The notes under the pieces are model-generated. The model was not told where the DNA came from. It made no database searches and saw only the letters and a program-made list of their open reading frames with translations. A DNA stretch of 64,000 bases, taken from assembly GCF_003046185.1 (NCBI RefSeq), contig NZ_PZZL01000002.1, positions 496,001 to 560,000 on the forward strand. The letters run 5' to 3'. The DNA is from Phreatobacter oligotrophus (GTDB lineage: Bacteria > Pseudomonadota > Alphaproteobacteria > Rhizobiales > Phreatobacteraceae). A program made the translations under genes and the position numbers. Below are positions 18,700 to 27,800 of the stretch, piece by piece (the first letter of the stretch is position 1; each line of letters opens with the position of its first letter).

Positions 18700-19200
18700 C
18701 CTTGATGACCGACATGATGGTCAACTCCACCTGTCTTTCATCGCGTAGAACCCGAACGCTGCCAGGAGAGTGCAGTTTATTCCAAAAAACATTGCCCCTT
18801 CGACACGACGGGTAATCGCTGCATACAATATCGCCATCAATTCAAGCGGGTATGTCAACCAAAAAAACCAACTAAAAAGAGCGATTCCCAGCAAATCAAT
18901 CGCCGATACAGGTCTCTCAATCTGTAAAAAAAATGAAACACTCACAACGCCGAAATGAGTTATCATAAAATTTACAAGAAGCAAAAAAACAATCTTCCGA
19001 TAGACGCCATTTTCTGTCTATCGATACGAACGGCGGCATATTGCACCAAAATGTACAGACCCATAAGTATGAGATGGGAAATTTTTTCGATTTCGCTCAT
19101 AAATATATATGCCTAATACTATCATTTTCCGCTATAATCACCACGACACGATGATGGCATTTTTGGGATCAGTTGATGCCGCGACGCAACCAACATTCGT
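18700..19200. other. AT-rich patch inside a GC-rich chromosome
   Basis: By hand count the lines from 18781 to 19140 are about 27-47% G+C, while both flanks are well above 60%. The patch holds a single broken membrane-protein gene and long A/T runs. Flanking genes (nhaR, mazG-like) have normal composition. No transposase, integrase or obvious direct repeat borders are visible. It is best read as recently acquired DNA or the remnant of a larger insertion. Confidence 0.85.
18721..19100 (-). pseudogene. Small membrane protein gene split by a -1 frameshift
   Basis: The minus strand encodes MSEIEKISHLILMGLYILVQ from the ATG at 19100 and stops at 18972. The next frame carries LLLVNFMITHFGVVSVSFFL and continues through hydrophobic segments to a TGA at 18721. 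One extra base would join the two into a single membrane protein of about 126 residues with three or four helices. The likeliest site is the run of seven T (18983-18989); a four-A run at 19010-19013 is the alternative. No family is recognised. It may be a pseudogene, a programmed frameshift, or a sequencing error in a homopolymer. Confidence 0.6.
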
Positions 19201-19209
19201 GGAGTGGCT

Positions 19210-19521
19210 CTAGTCGCGTTCGTGCTTCAGCCATTTGGCTGCCAAGACCGCTTCGGCATCGATCTCGAGCCGTTCTGCAAGCGCGAGGACAAAGCCGAGC
19301 ACATCCGCGATCTCCGCAGAGAGCGCCGCTCGCGCTTCAGTGCTGTCCAGCCTGTGCCGCGACCGGCCGGTGGCAGCCAGATAGGCCTGGGTCAGCTCGC
19401 CCAGTTCCTCCTGCAGCTTGAAGACGATCCAGTCGTCTCCGGGCGGAATGCCAAAGGCCTGCTCGTACTGCCGGCTGATCCGCTCGAGCCTCTGTTGCAG
19501 CGAGGCGAGGCCGGTGCTCAC
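19210..19521 (-). CDS. MazG-like nucleotide pyrophosphohydrolase, 103 aa
   Basis: An all-alpha NTP pyrophosphatase. The metal-binding motifs are [11 protein letters not shown] (E-E-x-x-E) and [16 protein letters not shown] (E-x-x-D). The GTG start at 19521 overlaps the thyA stop as GTGA, so it is translationally coupled to thyA. The family hydrolyses dNTPs or NTPs to monophosphates. Beside thyA, a role in trimming dUTP, dCTP or damaged dNTPs is plausible but unproven. It borders the AT-rich patch at its 3' end yet has normal GC content. Confidence 0.85.
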   Translation of the reverse strand: MSTGLASLQQRLERISRQYEQAFGIPPGDDWIVFKLQEELGELTQAYLAATGRSRHRLDSTEARAALSAEIADVLGFVLALAERLEIDAEAVLAAKWLKHERD

Positions 19522-20312
19522 ACCGCGACCGGCGCCTTGATGGCAGGATGCGGGTCGTAGCCCACCAGCGTGAAGTCCTCGAAGGTGAAGCCGAAGAGAT
19601 CGGTCACCGCCGGGTTCAGCTGCATGGTCGGGAGCGGGCGCAGGGGACGGGTCAGCTGCAGCTCGGCCTGCTCGATATGGTTCGCGTAGAGATGCGCGTC
19701 GCCCAGCGTGTGGACGAAGTCGCCGGGCTTCAGGCCCGTGACCTGCGCCAGCATCAGGGTCAGCAGGGCATAGGAGGCGATGTTGAAGGGCACGCCGAGG
19801 AAGATGTCGGCGGAGCGCTGGTAGAGCTGGCAGGAGAGCTTGCCGTCCGCGACGTAGAACTGGAAGAGGCAGTGGCACGGCGGCAGCGCCATGGCCTCGA
19901 CATCCGCCGGGTTCCAGGCTGAGACGATGAGGCGGCGCGAATCCGGGTTCTTGCGCAGCATGGCGACGAGACCCGCGATCTGGTCGATGGTCCGCCCGTC
20001 AGGCGCTGCCCAGGACCGCCACTGCTTGCCGTAGACCGGCCCGAGATTGCCCTCGGCATCGGCCCATTCGTCCCAGATGCTGACGCCATTGGCCTTGAGA
20101 TAGGCGATGTTCGTGTCGCCCTTCAGGAACCACAGCAGCTCGTGGATGATCGACTTCAGGTGCAGTTTCTTGGTGGTGACCATCGGAAAGCCTTCCGACA
20201 GGTCGAAGCGCATCTGGTGGCCGAAGACCGAGATCGTGCCGGTGCCGGTGCGGTCATCCTTGCGGACGCCGTGGCGCAGCACATGCTCCATCAGGTCGTG
20301 ATACTGGCGCAT
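19518..20312 (-). CDS. thyA: Thymidylate synthase
   Basis: 264 residues, the usual ThyA length. The catalytic Cys146 lies in [13 protein letters not shown]; other hallmarks are [51 protein letters not shown] and [20 protein letters not shown]. It methylates dUMP to dTMP with methylene-tetrahydrofolate, generating dihydrofolate for FolA. First gene of a two-gene unit with the mazG-like gene. Confidence 0.98.
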   Translation of the reverse strand: MRQYHDLMEHVLRHGVRKDDRTGTGTISVFGHQMRFDLSEGFPMVTTKKLHLKSIIHELLWFLKGDTNIAYLKANGVSIWDEWADAEGNLGPVYGKQWRSWAAPDGRTIDQIAGLVAMLRKNPDSRRLIVSAWNPADVEAMALPPCHCLFQFYVADGKLSCQLYQRSADIFLGVPFNIASYALLTLMLAQVTGLKPGDFVHTLGDAHLYANHIEQAELQLTRPLRPLPTMQLNPAVTDLFGFTFEDFTLVGYDPHPAIKAPVAV

Positions 20313-20402
20313 CGGGGGCCTCCGGGACGCGAATCCGCGAAGGGGTCTTATACCGCGCTTCGCAAGGCTCTGGCAGCAGGCGGCAGGGCTTCCCCACAGG
20401 CG

Positions 20403-20876
20403 TCAGAGGAGCTTTGGCCAGTTGCGGTCGGCGGCGGCGATGAAGCCGGGGATGTCCGTCAGCCAGGTGCGGTGGACGCGGGCGTCGTAGTTGAAGAAGA
20501 GGCGGCCGTCGACGATGCGCCAGTGGCGAGGATCGCCCGAGGCGCGGTAGCCCTGCGAGGCTGCCCAGGAGCAATGGCCACCATAGGACGGCGCGTAGCG
20601 GTCGGGGGCGGCGGCGAAGGCGTCGCGGGCGGAGGCGGAGGCGAAGCGCCAGGTGGCGTCCTTCCAGGCATGGGTGAAGCGGGCCGAACCGAGGGTGGGC
20701 TTCCCATCGGTGTGGAAGGCGACGACGTCGTGGCCGTCGGCGGCAAGGCTCGACAGCGTCGCGGTGTAGATCTCGGGCGCGGCCAGAGCTCGGCGCGGCG
20801 AGAGGCCGAGGCCGAGGATGGGCGCAGCGAGCAGGAGCGCGCGGCGGGTGGCAAGCGGGATGGCGCGGTCGGGCAT
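20403..20876 (-). CDS. YHS-domain protein with Tat-like signal
   Basis: 157 residues. ATRRALLLAAPILGLGLSP and the AxA-like site (ALAAP) form an export signal with twin arginines. The mature part contains a YHS-type segment (VVAFHTDGKPTLGSARFTHAW then ATWRFASASARDAFAAAPDRYAPSYGGHC), common in alphaproteobacterial secreted proteins thought to bind metal. Function is unknown. It lies 90 bp downstream of no promoter partner in particular and seems monocistronic. Confidence 0.8.
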   Translation of the reverse strand: MPDRAIPLATRRALLLAAPILGLGLSPRRALAAPEIYTATLSSLAADGHDVVAFHTDGKPTLGSARFTHAWKDATWRFASASARDAFAAAPDRYAPSYGGHCSWAASQGYRASGDPRHWRIVDGRLFFNYDARVHRTWLTDIPGFIAAADRNWPKLL

Positions 20877-20963
20877 CGGAGACCTCCGGGTTGGAGCCCG
20901 GTCAGGCTCCCTGCCCTCCCCTACGCGGCGGAGCCTGCCGCCGTTACAGCGCCGAAAAAGAAA

Positions 20964-20993
20964 CCGGCGGCGCTCCTCACGGAACGCCGCCGG
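20964..20993 (-). terminator. Intrinsic terminator of tctBA
   Basis: CCGGCGGCG (20964-20972) pairs with CGCCGCCGG (20985-20993); on the minus strand the hairpin is followed by TTTCTTTTTC. It lies 25 bp past the tctA stop. Confidence 0.88.
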
Positions 20994-21018
20994 CTTGAAG
21001 CCAGACCTGCCGGCCGGA

Positions 21019-22527
21019 TCACTCGACGAAGACGGTTTCGCGCTTCTTGGTGATCGAGGGCAGGAAGGAGATGATGATCAGCACCACGGCGATGGCGATG
21101 AGCGCCGCCGAGATCGGCCGGTTCACCACGTCGACGAAGACCGACCAGTCGCCGCGCGACATGAGGATGGAGCGGCGCAGGTACTCCTCCATCAGCTTGC
21201 CGAGCACGAAGCCGAGCAGCAGCGGCGCGACCTCGAAGCCCATCTTGATGAAGGCGTAGCCGACCAGGCCGAAGAAGGCGGTGATCATCACGTCGAAGGG
21301 GTTGTTGTTCACCGAGTAGATGCCGATGCAGCAGAACATCAGGATCGAGGGGAACAGCATGCGGTAGGGCACCTTGAGCAGCTTCACCCAGATGCCGATC
21401 ATCGGCAGGTTGATGACGAGCAGCATGAGGTTGCCGATCCACATCGAGGCGATCATGCCCCAGAAGAGATCCGGCCGCTTTTCCATGACCTGCGGGCCGG
21501 GCACGATGCCGTGGATGGTCATGGCGCCGACCATCAGCGCCATCACGGCGTTGGGCGGAATGCCGAGGGTGAGCAGCGGAATGAAGGAGGTCTGCGCGCC
21601 GGCATTGTTGGCGCTCTCAGGACCGGCAACGCCCTCGATCGCGCCCTTGCCGAAGCGGGACGGATCCTTGGCGAGCTTCTTCTCCATCGTGTAGCTGGCG
21701 AAGGGGCCGAGGACGGCGCCATTGCCGGGCAGGATTCCCAGCGCCGCGCCGATGCCGGTGCCGCGCAGCACCGGGGCGATGGACTGCTTGAGCTCCGCCC
21801 AGTTCGGCAGCAGCGAACCGATGCGGTTCTTCAGCACGTCGCGGGTCTCGGGATTCTCGAGGTTCCGGAGAATCTCGGCGAAGCCGAACATGCCCATGGC
21901 GATGGTGGCGAAGTCGATGCCGTCCGACAGCTCAGGCCAGGAGAAGGTCATGCGGTCGGCGCCGGTCTCGAGGTCCTGGCCGACGGTGGAGAGCATGAGG
22001 CCGCAGAGCACCATGGCGATGGCCTTCACCACCGAGCCGCGGGCGAGCACGACGGCGAAGATGAGGCCCATCACCATCAGCGAGAAATATTCGGCCGGGC
22101 CGAAGAGCAGCGCGACGCGGGTCAGCGGCGCGGCGAGGGCGGCGATGACGAGGGTCGCAACCGTGCCGGCGAAGAACGAGCCGATGGCGGAAATGCCGAG
22201 GGCGGCGCCGGCGCGGCCGTTTCGGGCCATCTGGTGGCCATCGAGCACGGTGACGACGGAGGTCGCCTCACCGGGGATGTTGACCAGGATGGCCGTGGTC
22301 GAGCCGCCGTACTGGGCACCGTAATAGATGCCGGCGAGCATGATGAGCGCGCCGACCGGATCGAGGCCGAAGGTGATCGGCAGCAGCATCGCGATGGTGG
22401 CGATCGGGCCGACGCCCGGCAGCACGCCGATGAGCGTGCCGATCATGCAGCCAAGGAAGCAGAGGCCCAGGTTCTTGATGGTGAGCGCAACGCCGAAGCC
22501 GAGCGCCAGATTGGAGATCATGTCCAT
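21019..22527 (-). CDS. tctA: Tripartite tricarboxylate transporter large permease
   Basis: 502 residues and about ten to twelve membrane segments. GVLPGVGPIATIAMLLPITF (about 38-57) and GILPGNGAVLGPFASY (about 280) are the duplicated signature loops of TctA. It forms the ion-coupled channel for carboxylates delivered by a TctC-type binding protein. It lies 10 bp after tctB on the same strand. No tctC is adjacent; the partial TctC at 1-259 or another paralogue may serve it. Confidence 0.95.
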   Translation of the reverse strand: MDMISNLALGFGVALTIKNLGLCFLGCMIGTLIGVLPGVGPIATIAMLLPITFGLDPVGALIMLAGIYYGAQYGGSTTAILVNIPGEATSVVTVLDGHQMARNGRAGAALGISAIGSFFAGTVATLVIAALAAPLTRVALLFGPAEYFSLMVMGLIFAVVLARGSVVKAIAMVLCGLMLSTVGQDLETGADRMTFSWPELSDGIDFATIAMGMFGFAEILRNLENPETRDVLKNRIGSLLPNWAELKQSIAPVLRGTGIGAALGILPGNGAVLGPFASYTMEKKLAKDPSRFGKGAIEGVAGPESANNAGAQTSFIPLLTLGIPPNAVMALMVGAMTIHGIVPGPQVMEKRPDLFWGMIASMWIGNLMLLVINLPMIGIWVKLLKVPYRMLFPSILMFCCIGIYSVNNNPFDVMITAFFGLVGYAFIKMGFEVAPLLLGFVLGKLMEEYLRRSILMSRGDWSVFVDVVNRPISAALIAIAVVLIIISFLPSITKKRETVFVE

Positions 22528-22537
22528 CGGTTACGCC

Positions 22538-23077
22538 TCACCAACCGGCCCAGGGGGCGACGGGGATAGGCAGCCGGAGCGCCACCTTGAACAACAGGAT
22601 GCAGAAGGCCGTCATGGCCGCCGCGAAGATCAGGGTCTGGACCCAGTTGCGCTCGTTGGATGCGAGGCTGGCGACGACCAGGGTCAGCGGACCGGCGACC
22701 AGAAGGCCGAGCGGCGGCAGCAGCTCGGTGCGGCCAATGCCGGGAATGTTCAGCGTGGTGCCGCGGATGGTGGCAGCGAAGATGAGCACCGCGCCGAGCA
22801 CGAAGATCGGGCCGCGGATCGACCAGGCCTCGAGGCGGGGGCCGACGACGGTCAGCGCCTGGACCACGATGATGGCGCCAACGCCCATCAGAAGGAAGGA
22901 CAGGCCGCGCGGGAAGGAGCCAGGGCCAAGGTTGGCGCCACGCCCACCGGTCAGGTTCGACGACGCCCACAGGCAGAACAGGCCGAACGCGATGATGAAC
23001 AGGCCAGCGAACATATCCTGCGGGCTTTTGACGAAGCCACGCGTCTCGTCGGCCGTTCCTACTTTGTCGTCCTGCAT
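22538..23077 (-). CDS. tctB: Tripartite tricarboxylate transporter small membrane subunit
   Basis: 179 residues with four hydrophobic segments and the TctB-like opening DMFAGLFIIAFGLFCLWASSNL followed by GPGSFPRGLSFLLMGVG. ATG 23077 has GGGGGAA upstream; the GTG/ATG farther at 23098 is less likely. It pairs with TctA. A perfect TGACAT-C-ATGTCA palindrome lies 63 bp upstream. Confidence 0.88.
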   Translation of the reverse strand: MQDDKVGTADETRGFVKSPQDMFAGLFIIAFGLFCLWASSNLTGGRGANLGPGSFPRGLSFLLMGVGAIIVVQALTVVGPRLEAWSIRGPIFVLGAVLIFAATIRGTTLNIPGIGRTELLPPLGLLVAGPLTLVVASLASNERNWVQTLIFAAAMTAFCILLFKVALRLPIPVAPWAGW

Positions 23078-23139
23078 CGTTCCCCCACTGCGGAGCACTC
23101 TTTTGAACCAAGCGCGAGGCCGGTCGTTTTGCGCGCGGA

Positions 23140-23152
23140 TGACATCATGTCA
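23140..23152. promoter_or_regulatory. Operator-like palindrome upstream of tctB
   Basis: TGACATCATGTCA is a perfect 13-bp palindrome 63 bp before the tctB start, and on the minus strand it overlaps a TTGACA -35-like hexamer. It is a good candidate operator for the tctBA transporter genes. The regulator family is unknown; GntR-type sites look similar. Confidence 0.5.
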
Positions 23153-23228
23153 ACCGTCGGAAAACAAGCGGCCGCAAGACCGGGAAATGGGGAAAAATTA
23201 GCCTAAGGTCGTCCGTAGAACCACGGCC

Positions 23229-23459
23229 TCAGGCGTCCTGGGTGCTTTTCGTGCGAAAATGCTGCAGCACGAAAAGACGAATGGAGGATGACAGGTTGCC
23301 GTGGGTCCGGCCGCCATCGATCTGGCCGACCAGTTCCGACAGGGTCTCACGGCGCTCCGCCGCGATCTCCTTGAGTGCGTTCCAGAATTCGTCTTCGAGG
23401 CTGACACTCGTCTTGTGGCCCTCGACCACGATGGAGCGTTTGACGACGTGGCTCTTCAT
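23229..23459 (-). CDS. Ribbon-helix-helix domain protein
   Basis: 76 residues. KRSIVVEGHKTSVSLEDEFW is the beta-strand plus helix of an RHH fold, followed by IAAERRETLSELVGQIDGGR. This RHH_4-type protein is conserved next to the DUF4169 gene and sspB in alphaproteobacteria. It probably binds DNA as a dimer; the target is unknown. It starts 4 bp after the DUF4169 stop, so the two are co-transcribed. Confidence 0.88.
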   Translation of the reverse strand: MKSHVVKRSIVVEGHKTSVSLEDEFWNALKEIAAERRETLSELVGQIDGGRTHGNLSSSIRLFVLQHFRTKSTQDA

Positions 23460-23463
23460 TCAT

Positions 23464-23640
23464 TCACTCCGACCGCTTGTGGCCGTCGAGCTTCCTGGCC
23501 TCGAGGTCGGCGCGCGCCTCCTCGAGTTTCCGTTCGGCACCCGGGCGTCCAAAGCGCAAGCGATTGGCGTCGGCGGTCTGCGCCTCCGCGTCGCGGGCTT
23601 TTCGTTTGCGAGCGCGCTTCAAATTGATGACGTCACCCAT
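23464..23640 (-). CDS. DUF4169 small protein, 58 aa
   Basis: The minus strand reads MGDVINLKRARKRKARDAEA and continues through RLRFGRPGAERKLEEARADL to a TGA at 23464. This is the DUF4169 family: a short, highly basic then acidic helical protein found beside sspB in Rhizobiales. It precedes the RHH gene with 4 bp between stop and start. No function is established. Confidence 0.87.
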   Translation of the reverse strand: MGDVINLKRARKRKARDAEAQTADANRLRFGRPGAERKLEEARADLEARKLDGHKRSE

Positions 23641-23885
23641 CGCAGCAACTCAAACGCAGGAAAGAGGTTCCGGTTCCGTCGATCATGACGAAAAAAAGCG
23701 GGCGGATTCATACCACCCCCTGCTCAAAAAATTAGCCTCGCATAAATTTTGTGGAAACCTTCCCGGATTACCGCCGCGCCCTGACGTCAAGGCATCAGAG
23801 CGCGCAAATTCGGCCGCAAAACGGCAGTTTTCTTGGGTTTGGGCGTCTGACGCGGCGCGTCATAACACCGCGGCATAGCCGACCA

Positions 23886-24455
23886 TCACTTCTTGCGGAA
23901 CTTGTCCAGGCTGACCACTTCGGCGCCACCGGTTGCCGCCGCGGTGTCGGGAGCCTTGTCGGACTCAGCCTCGGCCTTGGCTGCGGGCTTGGCCTCCGCA
24001 TCCCGCTTGCGCGGTGCGGGGCGCGGCTCGGCCGCCGGCTCTGCGGCGGTCTGAGGGGCCACCTCGCGCACGCCGATTTCGCCCTGCTCGCCCTCGGGGC
24101 CGGCGACTTCGAACTGCAGGCCGAACTGGACGGAGGGATCGAAGAAGCCCTTCACCGCCTCGAAGGGCACGAGCAGGCGCTCGGGGATGCCACCGAAGGA
24201 CAGGCCCACCTCGAAGGAATGCTCGGTGACGGCAAGGTCCCAGTACTGGTGCTGGAGGACCACGGTCATTTCGAGCGGATATTTCTCGCGCATGCGGTTG
24301 GAGAGGCGGACGCCTGGCGCGCGGGTGTCGAAGGTCACATAGAAATGGTGGTCGCCGGGCAAGCCGTCGCGGGCCGCGTCCGTGAGCACGCGCTTGACCA
24401 CGCCGCGCAACGCGTCCTGGGCCAGAAGGTCGTAGCGGATGAGATCGGTGGGCAT
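23886..24455 (-). CDS. sspB: SspB-family ClpXP adaptor
   Basis: 189 residues from ATG 24455 (MPTDLIRYDLLAQDALRG). The SspB core shows HHFYVTFDTRAPGVRLS, YPLEMTVVLQHQYWDL and FSVGLSF-like FEVGLSFGGIPERLLVPFEAV. An Ala/Pro/Glu-rich linker leads to the conserved C-terminal EVVSLDKFRKK, the ClpX-docking peptide of the alpha-type adaptor. It delivers ssrA-tagged proteins to ClpXP. The tmRNA gene lies immediately upstream on the same strand. Confidence 0.94.
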   Translation of the reverse strand: MPTDLIRYDLLAQDALRGVVKRVLTDAARDGLPGDHHFYVTFDTRAPGVRLSNRMREKYPLEMTVVLQHQYWDLAVTEHSFEVGLSFGGIPERLLVPFEAVKGFFDPSVQFGLQFEVAGPEGEQGEIGVREVAPQTAAEPAAEPRPAPRKRDAEAKPAAKAEAESDKAPDTAAATGGAEVVSLDKFRKK

Positions 24456-24529
24456 GAGCTGCTTGCTGGCGAGACGGATCGGGGCCTTGGGACACACGCG
24501 GGGACGGACCTTCCGCGGCCCTGCTGCGG

Positions 24530-24855
24530 AGAGGAGTGGAGGCTTCTGTTGCCAGGTGCCTCCGAACCCCGCCTTACAGTGCTACCCGCAAGGGCTTTGG
24601 ATCGGTACCATCACCGCATTACGCGGCAACGGCCACCGGAGCATAGTTGTCGTTGGCAACTATTGAGACGGCCCGATAACGGCGGAACCATGCCGAGCGA
24701 AAGTCCACCCTTTACACCCTCGTCGATCCTGTTTCGCCCCCATCAGCAGGGCACCCGCAGGAGCCCTGCTGGTGGAGGCGCCGGGTACTGCCCCCGGGTC
24801 CGATAGGTTTATTACGATAGCCGTTTATCGCCATAGCCGGGTTGCCCCGGCTCTT
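24530..24855 (-). ncRNA. ssrA: Transfer-messenger RNA, circularly permuted two-piece form
   Basis: Read on the minus strand, the acceptor piece comes first and ends CGCCTCC-A-CCA at 24770. Its T arm is CCGGG-GGCAGTA-CCCGG. A short hairpin spacer (GCAGGGC paired with GCCCTGC) follows, and then the coding piece starts GGGGGCG at 24741, which pairs with CGCCTCC to form the acceptor stem with one G-U. The resume codon GCC at 24657 opens the tag ANDNYAPVAVAA, ending with TAA at 24619-24621. A GGAGGC/GCCTCC stem near 24540-24572 closes the coding piece. Outer ends are approximate. This is the alphaproteobacterial permuted tmRNA. Confidence 0.95.
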
Positions 24856-24858
24856 CGA

Positions 24859-24887
24859 ATATAGGCGAGGTGGCGCGCCGGCGAAAG
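24859..24887 (-). promoter_or_regulatory. Candidate ssrA promoter inside the asmA 3' end
   Basis: On the minus strand CTTTCG (24882-24887) and TATATT (24859-24864) are separated by 17 nt, placing transcription start near 24852. The -10 is close to consensus and the -35 is weak. The -35 lies at or just past the stop of the upstream AsmA gene. Confidence 0.5.
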
Positions 24888-24891
24888 GCCT

Positions 24892-27800
24892 TCAGCGCCG
24901 CATTCCCGGCGCCGGACCGACCTCCACCGCCGGCGGCAGCGGCGGCAGGATCGACAAGGGCGCGGCCGGGGGCGCGGGTGTCTCCACCGGCCGCCCGTCG
25001 AGAGCCCGGCGCACCACCGAGGGCAGGTCCGTCGGCGCGGCGCGCGGCGCATTGGGCCGCGGCGCGGGCACCGGCGTAGCCTCCGGCGACGGCTCCGCCG
25101 GGACCGTCACACGCGGTGGCAGGAACATCTCCGGCGCCAGCGGCTCGGGCATGGGCGGCATCGGGATCTCCACCTGCGGCGGCGGCAGCGCGGTGAAGCG
25201 GGAGAAGGCGCGCTGGCGATTGCGCTCCAGACGGTCGCTCTCGGTCATGCGGATGCGCAGGGCGGCCCGGTCGACGAGCCGCAGCCCAAGCCAGCCCGAG
25301 ACATCGTCGGTTTCGATCACCCGATCGGGGCCGCCGAGGGCGCCGTCATGGCGGATGGCGAGGACCGGCATGGTCTCGGCGTCGCGCAGCGGGTCTGGCG
25401 CGATCTTCACCTGGGCCGCGAGCGTGCCTTCCCGGAGATCGACGGACCCGCTCCAGGTGACGGTGCCGCCCGCGGGGGCCGCGGTGACGGATGCCGCCCG
25501 CAGGATGAGCCCGCTCATGTTGATCGCTGCAGGCGGCGTCGCCGGCACCGCAACGCGGCCATCGAGGGCCTGGGCGAGCGCCGCACCGAAGGCCATGTCG
25601 GTCATCGGCCGGCCGAGGTCCTGGGCGATCTCGGCCTGGCGGGTCACGCGGGCCAGCGCGGCGGGATCGGCGCCGGACAGGCCGGTCAGGGCGAAGGCGA
25701 GGCGTCCCGACCCCCGCAGTCCCGCGAGGAGGGCCGCCGGTGTCGCGCCGTCCGCGGTCACGTCGGTGGCGACAGAGGCGGTGCCCTCCGCGCCGGGCCA
25801 GAGCAGGGCCGCCGGGACACGATCGAGACCGACGCGCGCCGAGGCCAGCGTCCTCAGATCCGAACGGTCGAGGGTGACATCCGCCGCCACGGTCGCCGGG
25901 CCCATGGCCGCGGTGAGGCCGGCGAGCCGGGTGCGGCCGCCGTCGCGGACGAGGCTCGCCTTCAGGCCAACGAGATCGGGATAGCTGCCGAGGAGGAGCC
26001 GGTCGGCCGTCACCACGACGTCCGTGTCGAGGCGGTCGAAGACCGTACCGCCGAAGGCCGCGGCGGCGAATTCCCCCGCTCCGGCATCGATCAGCCAGGC
26101 CGGACCGGAGAGGAGCGCGAGCGCCGCCTCGGCGGGAAGCGTGCCGAGGGCGAGGTCGCCCGACAGACGATGCCCGGCCAGCGACAGCCGACCGGCTAGG
26201 CGGGTGCCGCCGATCTCACCTTCGGCTCGGTCGGTGCGCCAGACACCGGCTGCCGCCCGCGCCGCGATGTCGAGGCGCGCGGCGAGGCGCCCCGACAGTT
26301 CGGCGGGGACGCCCAGAAGCGGCATGAGCGGGGCGATGTCGGTGGAGCGCAGCGTGGCGCTCAGGCTGCCCTCCCCGCCCCGGCCGCGACCGAAATCCGC
26401 TGTGATCGTCGTCGGACCGCTGGTCAGCGTCCCGGAGAGGCGGTGGGTCTCGGCGTCGGCGCGGATCCATTCGGCCGTGAGCTTTGCGGCGCCGGATCCG
26501 GCGGCGGCGACAGGCGTGCCGGCCACCAGCGCGACGATGCGGTCGGCGCGCGGGGCGTCGAGATCGAGCCTCACCCGCCCGGTGAGGTCGCGGGGAGCGA
26601 AGGGATCGCCCGAACCGGCAGCGTCGAGCTGCACCGTTGCCTCGCCGACCCGGCCTTCGATGCGCAGGCCGAGGGCCGAGCGGCCGGAGGCGGCGAAGGT
26701 GAGGCCGAGATCGGCGCCCGCGAGCGAAGGCGCACGGTCGCGGATCCATCCGGCGAGTTCGCGGGTCGCGGCGTGGCGCGACAGCAGGGCCACCAGCCCG
26801 TCGACGGTCTCGGCGCGGGCGCGGCCCGACAGGCGCCCGAGGAGCGGCCCGCCGAGGCCGTCGAGCCGGCCGGTCAGATCCATGCCGAAACCGGCGAGGT
26901 CGCCGATGGACAGACGCTCGGCCTCGAAGGTGCGCCCGTCGGTGGCGACGGCCAGGTCGAGGTCGCGGGCGACAAGCCCAGCAAGGCTGGCGCGCGCCGC
27001 CCTCACCCGCAGCCGCGTGTCGGTAGCGGGATCGAGGCGGGCGCCAGCGCCGCGGGCGATGCGGACGAGGAGGTCGAGGTCGAGCGCCTCCGCCGAGAGT
27101 TCGGCGAGGAGGGCGTGGCGGCCAAGGGCGGGCACGTCGAGCGCGATGCGCCCTGTCGTGCGCCCCGCCGCGGTCTCGGCGTCGATGGCGTCGAGGACGA
27201 GGCGGCCGGGATCGGCGGTGACGCGGGTGGCGAGGCGGATCGGATCGTCGAGCGTTCCGGCGGGGGCCTGCTGCCCGTCGAGCCAGGCCATGAGGGCGGC
27301 AGGACGCGCCGCCTGCAGTGCCAGCGTGCCGGAGAAGGCGACGTCACCGGCGAGCGTCAGGCGGCCGGCGATGTCGGCAGCGGCGTCACCGGGCAGGCGT
27401 GCCGCCAGCCGCTCGATCCGCCACCCGCTATCGTCGGCGCGGATATCGCCGCGCAGGTCGCCGATGGCGCCGGCGCCAATGGTGAGCCCGGCGACTTCGA
27501 GGCTGAGCGTGACCGGAACCGCAGGCGCGGCAAGCGCAGGCGCTTCGGCGAGGAGCGCCGCCAGCGTGTCGCGCGGCAGGCGCTGCGGTCCCTCGATCAG
27601 CCGGTCGAGGTCGGCCTGGAGGATGCTGGCCACGGCCTCGACGCCTTCGCCAGGACCGAAACCGAGGCGGAAGGAGCCGGTCGCCCGCACCAGCCTGTCG
27701 CCGGAGCCGAGCTGGCCCTCGGCGCGCTGGATGATGAGCGCCTGGGGCGTGACGGCGACGGGACCGGCCAGACGCCAGGGCAGCCGCCCTGCCCCGCCGG

